Positions 10,478-21,199 of a stretch of 64,000 nucleotides of DNA are shown piece after piece; the first letter of the stretch is position 1, and each line of letters begins with the position of its first letter. Location of the stretch: NCBI GenBank assembly GCA_039105265.1, contig JAPFFF010000003.1, positions 5,332,001-5,396,000 on the forward strand, given 5' to 3'. The position numbers and the translations under genes are program-made. Source of the stretch: Tritrichomonas musculus. Its lineage: Eukaryota; Parabasalia; Tritrichomonadida; Tritrichomonadidae. The notes under the pieces are model-generated. The model had not been told where the DNA came from. It saw nothing but the letters and a program-made list of their open reading frames with translations, and did not search any database.

Positions 10478-10905
10478 ACAAATATATTTATATAATTTCC
10501 AAAAAAATATTATTTAATGAAGTTTCAACAACCATTTTTTATCAAATTTCAGCATATATTTTTATCTAATTCAAATAGATATTTAATGAAATTTTAACCA
10601 ATTTTTTTTAATGAAATTTCATCATATATATTTGTTTTTATAATATTTCAGCAAATATTTGTAACCAAATTTATAATAATTTTTTTTTATAGAATTTAAA
10701 CAAATTTTTTTATCAAATTTCTGCAAATATTTTTATCTAATTTTGGCAAATACTTTTATCATATTTTGGCAAATATTTGTTTAATGAAATTTCAACAAAT
10801 ATTTGTTTAATAAAATCTCAACAAATATTTTAATCACATTTCAATATTTTTTTTTATTTAATTTCAGCAAATATTTTTAACCAAATTGATAATATTTTTT
10901 TTTAT
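10455..10905. repeat. AT-rich degenerate tandem array, ~23-26 bp units
   Basis: Units resembling AAATATTTTTATCAAATTTC followed by AGC or GGC recur about 16-18 times. The best-conserved neighbours are two 23 bp units around 10724-10770 and two 26 bp units around 10771-10822. The units are not in phase with any reading frame. The array begins immediately after the GTPase remnant. Confidence 0.6.
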
Positions 10906-10953
10906 ATATAAAATTTTACATTCCAACTATTGGCTTATATTCCTTGAATATTC

Positions 10954-10956
<3 letters not shown>

Positions 10957-11027
<71 letters not shown>
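10957..11027. repeat. 71-base A homopolymer
   Basis: An uninterrupted run of 71 A is the longest homopolymer in the window. Similar shorter runs lie at 1321-1363, 2536-2559 (T), 4775-4803 and 58566-58593 (T). Length at such a run is uncertain in any assembly. Confidence 0.9.
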
Positions 11028-11029
<2 letters not shown>

Positions 11030-11089
11030 ATACGAATAAAAATTTCATATTGCCAATTTAGTCAAGCTAAATTTTTAAATTACTTTAAA

Positions 11090-11302
11090 TTAATGTATAT
11101 TGCATTTTTTCTCAGGTTCTTTTTTAAATTGGAGATATGAATCAATACTCATATGAATATCCACAGGACTTTTATTTTGAGATTCAGAAAATTTAAAAAA
11201 ATTTGTATTTATCCCTGGTTGTTTCAATAAAAGTTCTATAATATCCTTTTTATTTTTTTCGACAGCTTCTTGATATGGCGATTTTTCAGAATTAAAATTC
11301 AT
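11090..11302 (-). pseudogene. C-terminal ankyrin fragment
   Basis: From an ATG at 11302 the frame encodes 70 residues. An ankyrin core (SPYQEAVEKNKKDIIELLL) is followed by a non-repeat C-terminal tail. It is the most distal of five ankyrin pieces on the same strand that begin with the gene at 15401-16582. It is probably the original C-terminus of that gene rather than a separate gene. The in-frame ATG may be coincidental. Confidence 0.55.
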
Positions 11303-11697
11303 TTAAAATTTCATAAAAAGATTAATTTCTTCAATTATATTAAAATATTAAGAATGGAATGCAATAAAAGATTTTCTTCATGAATCTTATTAAATTATTT
11401 TTTTGAATCCAATTGAATAATGACATTATTAATCTCATGAATAGATTAATTTTAAATTGGATTTCAATATTCAACAAAAAATCTCATTAAAATATTTTAT
11501 TTTAAATATGAATATATTTTGTTTTGAATTGAATTGATGCACTTGATAAAAATTATGTTACATTATTTAATTTTAAATATAATAAAATGTTGGTTACAAA
11601 TGTGATTAAACTATTATTTATTGAATTTTATTTAAATAAATGATTTCTTGAATTGTATGAAATTATTTAATCTTGAATTTAAAAAAAAAAAAAGCAT

Positions 11698-11804
11698 TAA
11701 AAGAAAATGCTTGACAAATTAATATCAATTTGAGAATTTGACAATAAAAGATTAACAATTTCTATATTGCCTTTTTCAACTGCATGAAACAATGCTGCTT
11801 TATT
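11698..11804 (-). pseudogene. Isolated ankyrin repeat (island 1)
   Basis: One complete ankyrin unit reads from the codons at 11804 leftward: ALFHAVEKGNIEIVNLLLS, then a DIN-type end, with a TAA soon after. Array DNA surrounds it on both sides. No ATG is present. It is best explained as one repeat of a larger decayed or spliced ankyrin gene. Confidence 0.55.
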
Positions 11805-12787
11805 AAATTTAAATTTAATTTCATTAAATAATCTTTTTAAATTGTATTTGAAATTTTGTTGAAAATTGCATTAAATATAAATATAAAACGATATTAAAAT
11901 ATTTACTTTATAAATGGTATTTGAAATCCTTATTATAAATTTCATGAAGAAAAAACTTCGAAAATTAACTCAAAATATTTGGTTTGAAATTTTATGAAAA
12001 TAATTCATTAAAAATGCGATTAGAATAATGTATAAAAATTGTATTGAAAAAAAATTTCAAGAATTGTATTGGAATATTTAATTTTTAACTTCGTTAAAAT
12101 AATTTGATTCAAATAAGATTGAATATTTATATTAGAATTTCATTGAAAATTAAAAATTGAAATTGGATTGAAAAACGTCATTGTAAATGTCATTGAATTT
12201 GAAATTAAAATAAAATTAAAATATTTAATATTAAATTAAATTCAAACAATAATGTATTAATGTAATAAAAATAATAGAACATAAAATTGGATTAAAATAT
12301 TAATTCTTGAATATCATAAAAAAATGTTTTTAAATTTTATACAAATATTAATTCCTGAATATCTTGATCAAAATATTCATTTTTTAACAGCATTTAATTA
12401 TTAAATTTAAAATCCAATTAATGCAATGATTCGAAATCATATCAAAATCATTGATTTATGAATGAAATTAAAATTGATGATTTATAATTGGATTTAAATA
12501 ATTAATATTGAATTGTATTCAATTTTTTGTTGAGAATATTATTGTAATAACTGATTGATAATGTAATTAAAATATTAATTTTGAAATTTCATCGAAATAT
12601 TTGATGTTGAACGTTATAAAATTATAATCTAAATTTTGTCAAATTATTTAATAATAAACATAATTAAAATATCTACAATAAATGTAATTAAATTATTAAT
12701 TGTTTAATTAGATTAAAACAATTAATTTTAAAATGTCATAAAATTGGCAAAATTAAAACAGTAAAAATTCAGATGATATAAAATACT

Positions 12788-12880
12788 ATTGATATTAATA
12801 TCAAGTTTTTTATTTGATAATAAGCATTTAATAATTTCAATATTTTCTTTTTCGATTGCGCAATATAATGCTGTTTTATT
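12788..12880 (-). pseudogene. Isolated ankyrin repeat (island 2)
   Basis: One ankyrin unit (ALYCAIEKENIEIIKCLLS, then KKLDIN) is embedded in the AT-rich array. It lacks its own start and is bounded by stops. Its upstream side carries the same ATTAAATGAAATTT sequence seen upstream of the other islands, so the islands may be copies of one ankyrin-plus-spacer unit. Confidence 0.55.
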
Positions 12881-13420
12881 AAATCATTTTTAAATTTCAT
12901 TTAATATTTTGCGTTGAAAATCAAATTGAATGATTTGATTTAAATTTGATTAAAAATTAATTGATTATAAATGTTATAATTTTTTTTAAAAAAAAAATTG
13001 TGTGATAAGAAAACTTGTTTTTAAACGCCATTCAATTATTTAACTCTGAATTAAATCAAAATATTTGATGTTAAATTATCTTAAAATACTTGATTTTGAA
13101 TTCTATTCAAATACTTGTTTTTGAATTCTATTCAAATAATATACACCAAATATCTTCCGAATAAATTATTTTATTTTTAAACATAATTAAATCAAATTTG
13201 ATTTTAAATATAATTTAAAAAAAACTATTTTGAACGCAATTTAATTTTATTGTTTTTAATTTCATAAATATACATTATTTAAAAATCTCATCGAAATATT
13301 AGTTATAAATATGATAAAAACACTTTTTTTCAAATTTTATTCAAACAAAATATTTTTGAATATCATAAAAATTTCCAATTTCGAATCATATAAACATAAT
13401 AATTAATGAAAATATTTAGA

Positions 13421-13510
13421 ATATTGATGTCAATTTTATCATTTGAAAGTAAAAGGCTAACAATTCCTATATTTTCTTTTTCAATTGCAACAAATAATGG
13501 TGTTTTGTAA
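13421..13510 (-). pseudogene. Isolated ankyrin repeat (island 3)
   Basis: The minus strand reads TPLFVAIEKENIGIVSLLLS followed by NDKIDINI, a full ankyrin unit, then runs out into array sequence. No ATG is present. Like the other islands, it ends at the DIN position of the repeat. Confidence 0.55.
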
Positions 13511-13860
13511 AAATCATGTAAAAATTTCATTTAATTTTATTATTTAAATTGAATTGAAAGATTTAATTTTAATTGAATGAAATTATTTTATTTGAAATGT
13601 CATTAAATAATTTCTTTTGAATTATATTCAATTATTTATTTTTAGAATTTTATTTTAAAATTTGGTTTTGAATGCAATCGAATTGAATAATTTAGAATTA
13701 TATCATAATATGAAATTTTAAACTAGATTAAAATAAATGTTGTCAAATTTCATTTAAATACTTATTATTAAACTTCATTTAATTATGATTTTGAATTGCA
13801 TTATAATATATGATATCAAATTTCATTCAAATATCATATTTGTAATTTCATTTAAAAAAA

Positions 13861-15189
13861 TTATTTTTTTGAGAGGTACGAGTACTAAAAATTTTTTTAA
13901 AAATTCTTTATATTAATATATTTTATCAAGTATATTCAATATTATATAAAAAATATTTAATGAAAGAGTTTTGTTCGTCAGGTGGAGTTTTATGAGTATT
14001 TTTATTAATTTTCGTAAACCATTGAAATTTAAAAAAAAATTCATCAAATATTTTTCATGTTTTTGCATAAAAAAAGTCATAAAATATTAAATGCATCTTT
14101 ATTATATGAAAATGTTTAATAAAAAAATTAATTCAATCGATCTTGTAATAATATCATTTTAAATTTCTATGAATTAAATGATAAATGTGTAAAATGAAGA
14201 ATGATTTTTGCATAATATAATATGATTTATCTTTTGAAACCTTTTCTACTCTTGTAAACATGAATTGCTAAAATCTGATATTTAATATTCTCAATGAAAT
14301 CTTTTAAAAATGCCTTAAGATATGCGCTGATGATTTATTTATTTACCATAATTGGTTTAAATAAGAGATTGTTGGGAGAAATTAATGAATATGTCGCAAT
14401 CTTTGTATTTTTATTATAAATTAAAACTAGTTTATCTCAGTAAAAAAAGAATTTTCTTTGTTTTTAACAGAGCAATTTAAAAGATGACTATTGGAATAAT
14501 GTATATTTTAATATATAATTTATCAAAAAATATTTTGTATGCTTTAATTTCCTTCTTGAAAAAAAAAGCAATTAAAAAAAAATTCAATATGAACCGGAAA
14601 TAGTCAAATATCCAACCGGAAATAGTCAAAAAGTTTTTGACATATTAAAAAAAATCTTTGAAAAAGATTCATGCCAATTATTTTTTTCATTCAAAAATTT
14701 AAATTTTTTTAAAAAAATTAAAGGTTAAAACGCAGCTACGCCTGACGAGTCGTTTTTTATTTTCATATATTTATTGTGATATATATTAATTATCCTATAA
14801 ATTGATATATAGTTATCCCTTGAGAATTAAACAACCATTCCAAAAAATGAGTTGTAAAATACAATTTTTTATAAATTTTGTTTTTTTTCATGAAAAAAAT
14901 TGTTTTATTTTATATAAATAATTATTTAATATTAATATTATATTTATTAGTTAAATATGCGATAATTATGAATTAAAAATATTTTTTCATTAAGATATTT
15001 ATATATATTTAATGATTTTTGGCAATTATGTAACTTCTTTCCCTATGAATAAATAATCAAAACAATAAGTATTTCATATAATACAATAAATGTTTAAAAT
15101 AAACATATAATAAAATTATTGAGATATAAAATATTAAAGGAAATAAAAGCAAAATATTAAATAGACAAAATACGTTATTTTAGTCCCCG
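13861..15189. other. AT-rich intergenic DNA inside the ankyrin/array region
   Basis: No coding sequence is supported. Small features include GAGTACTAAAAATTTTTT at 13880-13897, shared with 21629-21646. AACCGGAAATAGTCAAA is duplicated at 14592-14608 and 14614-14630. A short less-AT patch (CGCAGCTACGCCTGACGAG) lies near 14731-14749. These look like remnants of mobile or repeated DNA. Confidence 0.5.
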
Positions 15190-15400
15190 CACTTCTTTTT
15201 TTTGAAATTAAATTTAAATATTCTTTTAAAATTGGATTGAAGCATTTTATTTAAAATTATATTGAACAATTTAATATCTAATCATATTCGAAAAAATGAT
15301 AAAAATGTAATTAAAATGCATGATTTAAATTCTATTTAATGTTTTGATTTTGAACAGAATAAAAATTGTTTATTGGTAATTTCATTTAAATATCTGTTTT
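15190..15400. repeat. AT-rich ~25 bp array abutting the ankyrin gene
   Basis: Units of the same style as at 11303-13860 (for example ATTGGATTGAAGCATTTTATTTAAA and ATTATATTGAACAATTTAATATCTA) run up to and into the last ~20 codons of the ankyrin frame. The last residues of that protein are thus array-encoded. Confidence 0.5.
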
Positions 15401-16582
15401 TTAAAAATATGATAAATATTGTTTAATTTGAAATATTATAAAATAATTCATTTGATAAATTAATTTCATATTTATATCAATGTCTTCATTTTTTAGTAAC
15501 AAATCGACAAATTGATAGTATTCATATTTGCATAAAATCTGAAATAATTTTACTAAGTCTGAATTTCCTAACAAATCAAAATTATAATTTTTTATAATTG
15601 GCACAAATGAATCATCTACATGTTGATAGCACATTCTATATTCTGAAGAATATCCTGCTTTACCACCAAAAGCACCTGAATATTTCTTATTTGAAATTTC
15701 ATTATTTAAACAATTATCAGAGAAATACATCACCAAATTGTTGTGATTACATTTGATTGATTCATAATAGCATTGATTGAAAGTTGTATCTTCTGGTTTT
15801 ATCTGATTTTCTTCAAGAAGATGAATCATTTCTGCATTATTGCCATGAATTGCATAAATCCATAATGATGGAGTCAATTGGATGCCGTTAATTTTTAAAT
15901 ATTTGAAAATTTGAATTGATCCAAAAAAAGCTGAATATTCAATCAATGAAATATTTTTTGATTTGAGTAAAAATGAGTTTGTCTCATAAATCGAAGGCTC
16001 AATTTGCGAACTTAAAGGATAATTCGATTGAGTGCAATATTGAATAAAATCAGTAACAGAATCTTTTTGAATTAATTTGCATATAAAACTGGAGTTTTCA
16101 CCACTTTTTCTGTTCTCATTAAAGTTATCATCATAATTTTCTATTTGTTTATTGAAAAAGTGGCAAATTTCAGTGTCAAAGTATTGTGGATAATTGGCTT
16201 CTTTGTATTTTCCATTCGTGATTTGGTTAATTATACTTTCATCAAAAGTTATCAAGTTTTTTTCAATAAGAAGAAGAAGGATTCTCTTATTGCTTTTGAA
16301 AATATTGAATATTTCGCGATTTGAAAAATTGGCTTTAATATCATTTTGAAAATTATTAAAAATACTTTCAATTTTTTCAAAAAAAGTAGGGGATCGATGA
16401 TGATGATTTGCGATTTTGCATATTAAATGTAATAATAATTTGAGTGTATGCATATCATCTCGTATTTGCTGATCATTTATTAAACTTTGTAGATTTTCAT
16501 CAGTTGTATCTTCATTATCAAGAAAACCTAGAAGGTTCTGGTGAATTCTTTTCAGATGTTCCAAGTAGTTATCAATATTCAT
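15401..16582 (-). CDS. Trichomonad-type ankyrin-repeat protein, truncated C-terminus
   Basis: I take the start as ATG 16582 (MNIDNYLEHLKRIHQ); the frame extends upstream only through a TTG. The ~250-residue alpha-helical N-terminal half, with ISLIEYSAFFGSIQIFKYL and later WIYAIHGNNAEMIHLLEE, matches the layout of the large trichomonad ankyrin family (the DUF3447-type region). A partial ankyrin unit at the end reads FVDLLLKNEDIDINM. The frame then enters AT-rich array DNA and stops at 15401. Family members normally continue with several ankyrin repeats, and such repeats do exist further on as islands at 13421-13510, 12788-12880, 11698-11804 and 11090-11302. The gene is therefore truncated, interrupted by array insertions, or (less likely) spliced. 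Confidence 0.75.
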   Translation of the reverse strand: MNIDNYLEHLKRIHQNLLGFLDNEDTTDENLQSLINDQQIRDDMHTLKLLLHLICKIANHHHRSPTFFEKIESIFNNFQNDIKANFSNREIFNIFKSNKRILLLLIEKNLITFDESIINQITNGKYKEANYPQYFDTEICHFFNKQIENYDDNFNENRKSGENSSFICKLIQKDSVTDFIQYCTQSNYPLSSQIEPSIYETNSFLLKSKNISLIEYSAFFGSIQIFKYLKINGIQLTPSLWIYAIHGNNAEMIHLLEENQIKPEDTTFNQCYYESIKCNHNNLVMYFSDNCLNNEISNKKYSGAFGGKAGYSSEYRMCYQHVDDSFVPIIKNYNFDLLGNSDLVKLFQILCKYEYYQFVDLLLKNEDIDINMKLIYQMNYFIIFQIKQYLSYF

Positions 16583-17053
16583 CGAAAAAACTATAAAATT
16601 CACCAAAGGGGAATTTTCTATTCAATTTTTATCGTATTTTTTGATTCTTAAAAATGATTATTTTGCAGATAATAATGTATAATTAATACAGCCGTTTAGG
16701 AAATAAATTTATTTTTTTTTAGGAAATAAATTAGCAAAATTTGAATGGTTTACAATGACGATAAAATATTTGGAAATGGAAATTTTTATTCAATTATTTG
16801 AATTAAAATTTTGGAAAATGTTTGAATTGTAAGATAAGAAAATAAATAATAATTTTTGTTCATTTTTGCTATATTAGATGTTATCAATAGTAATAAAAAT
16901 TATTAAAATTTATTTAGTGTAAAATCATAATTTTAAATCAAGATATTGATAAAATCAAGATAATGGTATGCCATTTTGAAATTATAAATTTTTCTTAGAA
17001 AAATTGTATTGAAATTATATGGCAAAAATTTCAATTTTCTGCCATAAATATTT
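16583..17053. promoter_or_regulatory. Divergent upstream region of ankyrin and kinase-Sel1 genes
   Basis: This gap of 471 bp lies between two outward-facing ATGs and should contain both promoters. It is interrupted by a dispersed repeat at 16688-16755 that also occurs upstream of the recombinase remnant near the right edge. No clear initiator motif is seen near either ATG. Confidence 0.35.
16688..16755 (+). repeat. Dispersed repeat copy (TTTAGGAAATAAA family), copy A
   Basis: The sequence starts ACAGCCGTTTAGGAAATAAA, repeats TTAGGAAATAAA, then ends AGCAAAATTTGAATGG and TTTACAA. The reverse complement of 63899-63964 is nearly the same. The copy at the right edge sits upstream of a tyrosine recombinase remnant, so this may be a solo end of that element family. 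Confidence 0.65.
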
Positions 17054-20000
17054 ATGAGTTCCAAAATTTTGCAATATTTTAAACTTCTTTCAAACAACAA
17101 GATCAAAATTACCAATCATAAATTGAAGAAAGTCATTCACGGATATTCATTCATCTATATTTCATCAGAAATTAAATTGGAAACCAACGAAAAAGTCTAT
17201 CAAAAGATGAAAGAATCATCAATAATAATAATCAAAGAGTATAAAGAAAAGAATGAAGAAGAAAATGATATTCAATACTTTATTATTGGATTCAAGCAAA
17301 CATTGCTGATTGTCAAGCAAGAATCAATCCAATTTATATATAAGTTACTTTCATGCAAGCCAGATCTAACGATTTGCTTTTTGGAGAACTCTAAAGAACA
17401 ATTCAACAAACATATCATAATCGATTACCATGAAAAAGTTGCGGATCATATTTTTTGTAAAGAAATTTCATATTTTGAAAGAGAATTTGTAATTTTACCG
17501 AGAAATAGCTTTTCTAAAGCTATAATTCCATGCATTGCTGGATACTTAATCAATAATGGCTATATGAAAACATTTGAAGATCGATTGCAGGCCTATTCAA
17601 AGAGAAATACAAGAACATATGAACCAGATGAATTTATATTTTTGAAGTTGATTGATTCAACGCTTATTTCGCAGTGCAGCCTTTATTATAACATTGAAGA
17701 AGAACAACTTATGGTAATCAAAAAGCATTCTTTACAAGACGTAGATTATCAAAAACTAAAAGCAAGAGAAATCGATAATTATGAGAATACTAGTCATCCA
17801 TTGATACCGACTTTCTTCGGGACGATGGAACAGGATGGACAGCAATCTATCATTATTGAATTTATTAATGGCCAAACTTTAAACCATTTAAGTGAAATCG
17901 ACTTAAATGAAGATCAAAAATTAAATCTTGTTTTAGAACTTATTGACATATTCATATATTTACATTCAAAAGATTACATTTATCGCGATTTGAAACCAAA
18001 TAACATCATGATTGATAGAAACAAACACGTTGTGCTTTTAGATTTCGATCTGATGATCAAGAAGAACATTGACAATAATGAGAAGATTATTGTCACAGCT
18101 GACTTCGGAGAAGATTATATGGCTCCTGAATTGAAGAGTGAAGAGTATTATCCAACTTGCAAGAGCGATATTTATTCAATTGGCAAAATTATTTCATTCA
18201 TTTTTGGCATAGATAAACGAGATTTAAATGATTTCCAAAAGAACAACAAACATGAGCAAATGAATGATAAAGACTTGAAAGAAATGCTTCCTCAACAAAA
18301 ATATAAAATATTATATGAAATTATCAGTCAATGCACAGAAGAAATACCTGATCAAAGACCTTCAATACAAATATTAAATCATCTCTTGCTGTTAACAATA
18401 TTTGTCAATTATTCACAACAAAATAAAGCAAGCATTGATAGATTAATCAACGATTTTGTTCTGAGTTTGGCAATTTTAAATCAAATTTTTTTGAATGTAT
18501 TTATCATTGCATTATTCTATATTGTTTCTGGAGATATAAAAAATGTCATTCATAATTTTTCTTTGGCAGATGAACAAAATGATCCAGAAGCACAATTCAA
18601 TCTTGGAACAATATATTATGAAGGACGATATATCAATCGTGACATTAAAAAAGCGATTCATTATTTGTCACTGGCAGCTGAACAAAATCATCCAAAAGCA
18701 CAATTCAATCTTGGAGCAATATATTATGAAGGACGATATATCAATCGTAATATTAACAAAGCGATTCATTATTTGTCACTTGCAGCTGAACAAAATGAAA
18801 CAGAGGCACAATACAATCTTGGAGCAATATATTATGAAGGACGATATATCAATCGTGACATTAAAAAAGCGATTCATTATTTGTCACTGGCAGCTGATCA
18901 AAAACATTCAAAAGCACAATTCAATCTTGGAGCAATATATTATGAAGGACGATATATCAATCGTAATATTAACAAAGCTATTCATTATTTTTCACTGGCA
19001 GCTGATCAAAATGATTCAGTAGCACAATTTAATCTTGGATATATGTATTATGAAGGACAATATACCAATTTTGATATCAGCAAAGCTATTCATTATTTTA
19101 CACTCGCTGCTGGTCAAAATGATCCAAAAGCACAATTCAATCTTGGAATAATATATTATGAAGGACGATATGTCAATCGTAATATTAACAAAGCTATTCA
19201 TTATTTTTCACTTGCAGCTGAACAAAATGATCCAGAAGCACAGTTTATTCTTGGATATATGTATTATAAAGGACAATATATCAATTGCGATATTAATAAA
19301 GCTATTCATTATTTTTCACTCGCTGCTGATCAAAATCATCAAAATGCACAATTTTACCTTGGAGTGATATACAATGAAGGACGATATATCAATCGTAATA
19401 TTAACAAAGCTATTCATTATTTTACACTCGCTGCTGGTCAAAATGATTCAGTAGCACAATTTAATCTTGGATATATGTATTATGAAGGACAATATACCAA
19501 TTTTGATATCAGCAAAGCTATTCATTATTTTACACTCGCTGCTGGTCAAAATTATCCAAAAGCACAATTTTATCTTGGAATAATATATTATGAAGGACAA
19601 TATATCAATCGCGATATTAATAAATCTATTCATTATTTTACACTAGCAGCTAGTCAATATCATCCAAAAGCACAATTTTATCTTGGAGTAATATATTATG
19701 AAGGACGATATGTCAATCGTGATATCAATAAATCTATTTATTATTTTTCACTCGCTGCTGATCAAAATGAACATGAAGCACAGTTTAATCTCGGAATAAT
19801 ATATTATAAAGGACAATATATCAATCGTAATATTAACAAATCAATTCATTATTTTACACTAGCAGCTAATCAAAATCATCCAAAAGCACAATTTTTTCTT
19901 GGATATTTATATTATGAAGGACGATATGTCAATCGAGATATCAATAAATCTATATATTATTTTTCACTCGCTGCTAATCAAAATCATCCAGAAGCACAAT

Positions 20001-21199
20001 TTAATCTTGGATATTTGTATTATGTAGGACAATATAACGATTGTGATATCACCAAAGCTATTCATTATTTTTCACTTGCAGCTAATCAAAATGATCCAGA
20101 AGCACAAAATATCCTCGGAGTATTATTTTATGAAGGACGATATGTCAATCGTGATATCAATAAATCTATGTATTATTTTTCACTCGCAGCTAATCAAAAT
20201 CATCCAAAAGCGCAATTTAATCTAGGGTTAATATATTATTTTGGAAATCATGTAGGTTGCGATATTACCAAAGCTATTCAATATTTCTCATTCGCAGCTA
20301 ATCAAAATCATCCAGAAGCACAATTTTATCTTGGATTAATATATTTTAAAGGGAAATATGTCAAATGTGACATTAATGAAGCTATTCATTATTTCACACT
20401 CGCTTCGAATTATAATTTTTCAAAAGCCCAATTAATTCTAGGATTAATTAATTTTGTTGGATTCAGACGAACCAGAAATATAAAGGAAGGAATTTGGTTA
20501 TTAATTCGATCTTCAGATAACCGTTGCATTCAAGCGTTTTATGCAATGGGTTATCTTCTCCATGAGGGCAAATACATGTCTGGAGATATCAACGCAGCGA
20601 TCCGTTATTACAAAGAAGGATCATCATTCAACAATCAATATTCAAAGAACAATCTTGGAATTATTTACAAGAATGGTTTTGAAGATAAAATTAAGCCAAA
20701 TATTGGACTTGCAGCAGTTTATTTTGAGGAAGCAATTAAGAAAAAGAATGATGCAGTTGCAATGTACAATCTTGGTCATTTGTATTTATATAACGACCAA
20801 TTAAAAGACAACAAACAACAATCAATTTATTTTTTAATTCAATCTTTTACTGAAGGCTTCCATAAATCGTTGATACTTTTGTGCCTTTCATTAATCAAGT
20901 CATATGGTTATAGCAAAGATAAAATTTCACAGAGACTTGAAAATGTAGAAATGGAATCTTTTAAATTATCATTGCTTGTTTGTCAGATGATAGACCAACT
21001 TAAGTTATATGAAAAAGAGGCATTTGAGAAAATATATGAATATCATAGGAAGATCGATTATTTGTACAATTTTCGATTGAAACCAATTGAATCGAAAGAT
21101 ATTAAAAAAGTTAAAGAAAAACAAACGAAAAATGAAAAAATTGTCAATATTTCATCAATATTTTATGAAGGATTCGAAATTAATCTCGATGACGTATAA
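17054..21199 (+). CDS. Protein kinase with a long Sel1-like repeat array
   Basis: This is a 1,381-residue protein from ATG 17054. Residues 1-190 are an unidentified N-terminal region. The kinase domain spans ~205-465, with ATP lysine 223 in MVIKKH, catalytic loop YRDLKPNN at 310-317 and DFD at 330-332 in place of DFG. APEL and the late arginine (DQRPS) are present and the glycine loop is weak. Activity is possible but not assured. A hydrophobic stretch around 470-490 (AILNQIFLNVFIIALFYIVS) could be a membrane helix. From ~497 to ~1140 come 18 highly similar 36-residue Sel1 repeats, and about three diverged repeats then complete the solenoid. Such arrays are protein-binding surfaces. The last ~120 residues are charged and non-repetitive. 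Confidence 0.85.
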   Translation: MSSKILQYFKLLSNNKIKITNHKLKKVIHGYSFIYISSEIKLETNEKVYQKMKESSIIIIKEYKEKNEEENDIQYFIIGFKQTLLIVKQESIQFIYKLLSCKPDLTICFLENSKEQFNKHIIIDYHEKVADHIFCKEISYFEREFVILPRNSFSKAIIPCIAGYLINNGYMKTFEDRLQAYSKRNTRTYEPDEFIFLKLIDSTLISQCSLYYNIEEEQLMVIKKHSLQDVDYQKLKAREIDNYENTSHPLIPTFFGTMEQDGQQSIIIEFINGQTLNHLSEIDLNEDQKLNLVLELIDIFIYLHSKDYIYRDLKPNNIMIDRNKHVVLLDFDLMIKKNIDNNEKIIVTADFGEDYMAPELKSEEYYPTCKSDIYSIGKIISFIFGIDKRDLNDFQKNNKHEQMNDKDLKEMLPQQKYKILYEIISQCTEEIPDQRPSIQILNHLLLLTIFVNYSQQNKASIDRLINDFVLSLAILNQIFLNVFIIALFYIVSGDIKNVIHNFSLADEQNDPEAQFNLGTIYYEGRYINRDIKKAIHYLSLAAEQNHPKAQFNLGAIYYEGRYINRNINKAIHYLSLAAEQNETEAQYNLGAIYYEGRYINRDIKKAIHYLSLAADQKHSKAQFNLGAIYYEGRYINRNINKAIHYFSLAADQNDSVAQFNLGYMYYEGQYTNFDISKAIHYFTLAAGQNDPKAQFNLGIIYYEGRYVNRNINKAIHYFSLAAEQNDPEAQFILGYMYYKGQYINCDINKAIHYFSLAADQNHQNAQFYLGVIYNEGRYINRNINKAIHYFTLAAGQNDSVAQFNLGYMYYEGQYTNFDISKAIHYFTLAAGQNYPKAQFYLGIIYYEGQYINRDINKSIHYFTLAASQYHPKAQFYLGVIYYEGRYVNRDINKSIYYFSLAADQNEHEAQFNLGIIYYKGQYINRNINKSIHYFTLAANQNHPKAQFFLGYLYYEGRYVNRDINKSIYYFSLAANQNHPEAQFNLGYLYYVGQYNDCDITKAIHYFSLAANQNDPEAQNILGVLFYEGRYVNRDINKSMYYFSLAANQNHPKAQFNLGLIYYFGNHVGCDITKAIQYFSFAANQNHPEAQFYLGLIYFKGKYVKCDINEAIHYFTLASNYNFSKAQLILGLINFVGFRRTRNIKEGIWLLIRSSDNRCIQAFYAMGYLLHEGKYMSGDINAAIRYYKEGSSFNNQYSKNNLGIIYKNGFEDKIKPNIGLAAVYFEEAIKKKNDAVAMYNLGHLYLYNDQLKDNKQQSIYFLIQSFTEGFHKSLILLCLSLIKSYGYSKDKISQRLENVEMESFKLSLLVCQMIDQLKLYEKEAFEKIYEYHRKIDYLYNFRLKPIESKDIKKVKEKQTKNEKIVNISSIFYEGFEINLDDV
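18543..20470 (+). repeat. 108 bp in-frame tandem repeat encoding Sel1 units
   Basis: About 18 units of 108 bp encode the pattern SLAA-QN-x-AQFNLG-x-IYYEGRYINR-x-I-KAIHYF. Long identical stretches are shared between distant units; the unit beginning at the SVAQFNLGYMYYEGQ block appears twice almost unchanged (about 19016 and 19448). Alternation of GRYINR/GQYTNF types points to duplication of multi-unit blocks and gene conversion. Confidence 0.85.

Larger units (their letters stand above)
11303..13860. repeat. 25 bp-period AT-rich array with embedded ankyrin islands
   Basis: Most of this stretch is a diverged array. The unit is about 25 bp, approximately ATTNTATTNAAATANTTGATTTTGA on the plus strand, seen best as three consecutive 25-mers around 13050-13125. 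Units vary by substitution and small indels. Three isolated ankyrin repeats on the minus strand interrupt the array (listed separately). Because 25 is not a multiple of 3, the array cannot be a repeat protein. The same array resumes at about 15190-15400, directly against the end of the ankyrin gene. Confidence 0.6.

Noticed and set aside
13976-14747. Inverted CGTCAGG / CCTGACG words as ends of a 770 bp element
   Set aside because: The match is only about 7-11 bp with mismatches and no duplication; chance cannot be excluded.
18543-20470. CRISPR-like or satellite array
   Set aside because: The 108 bp repeats are fully in frame and encode Sel1 units; there are no unique spacers.
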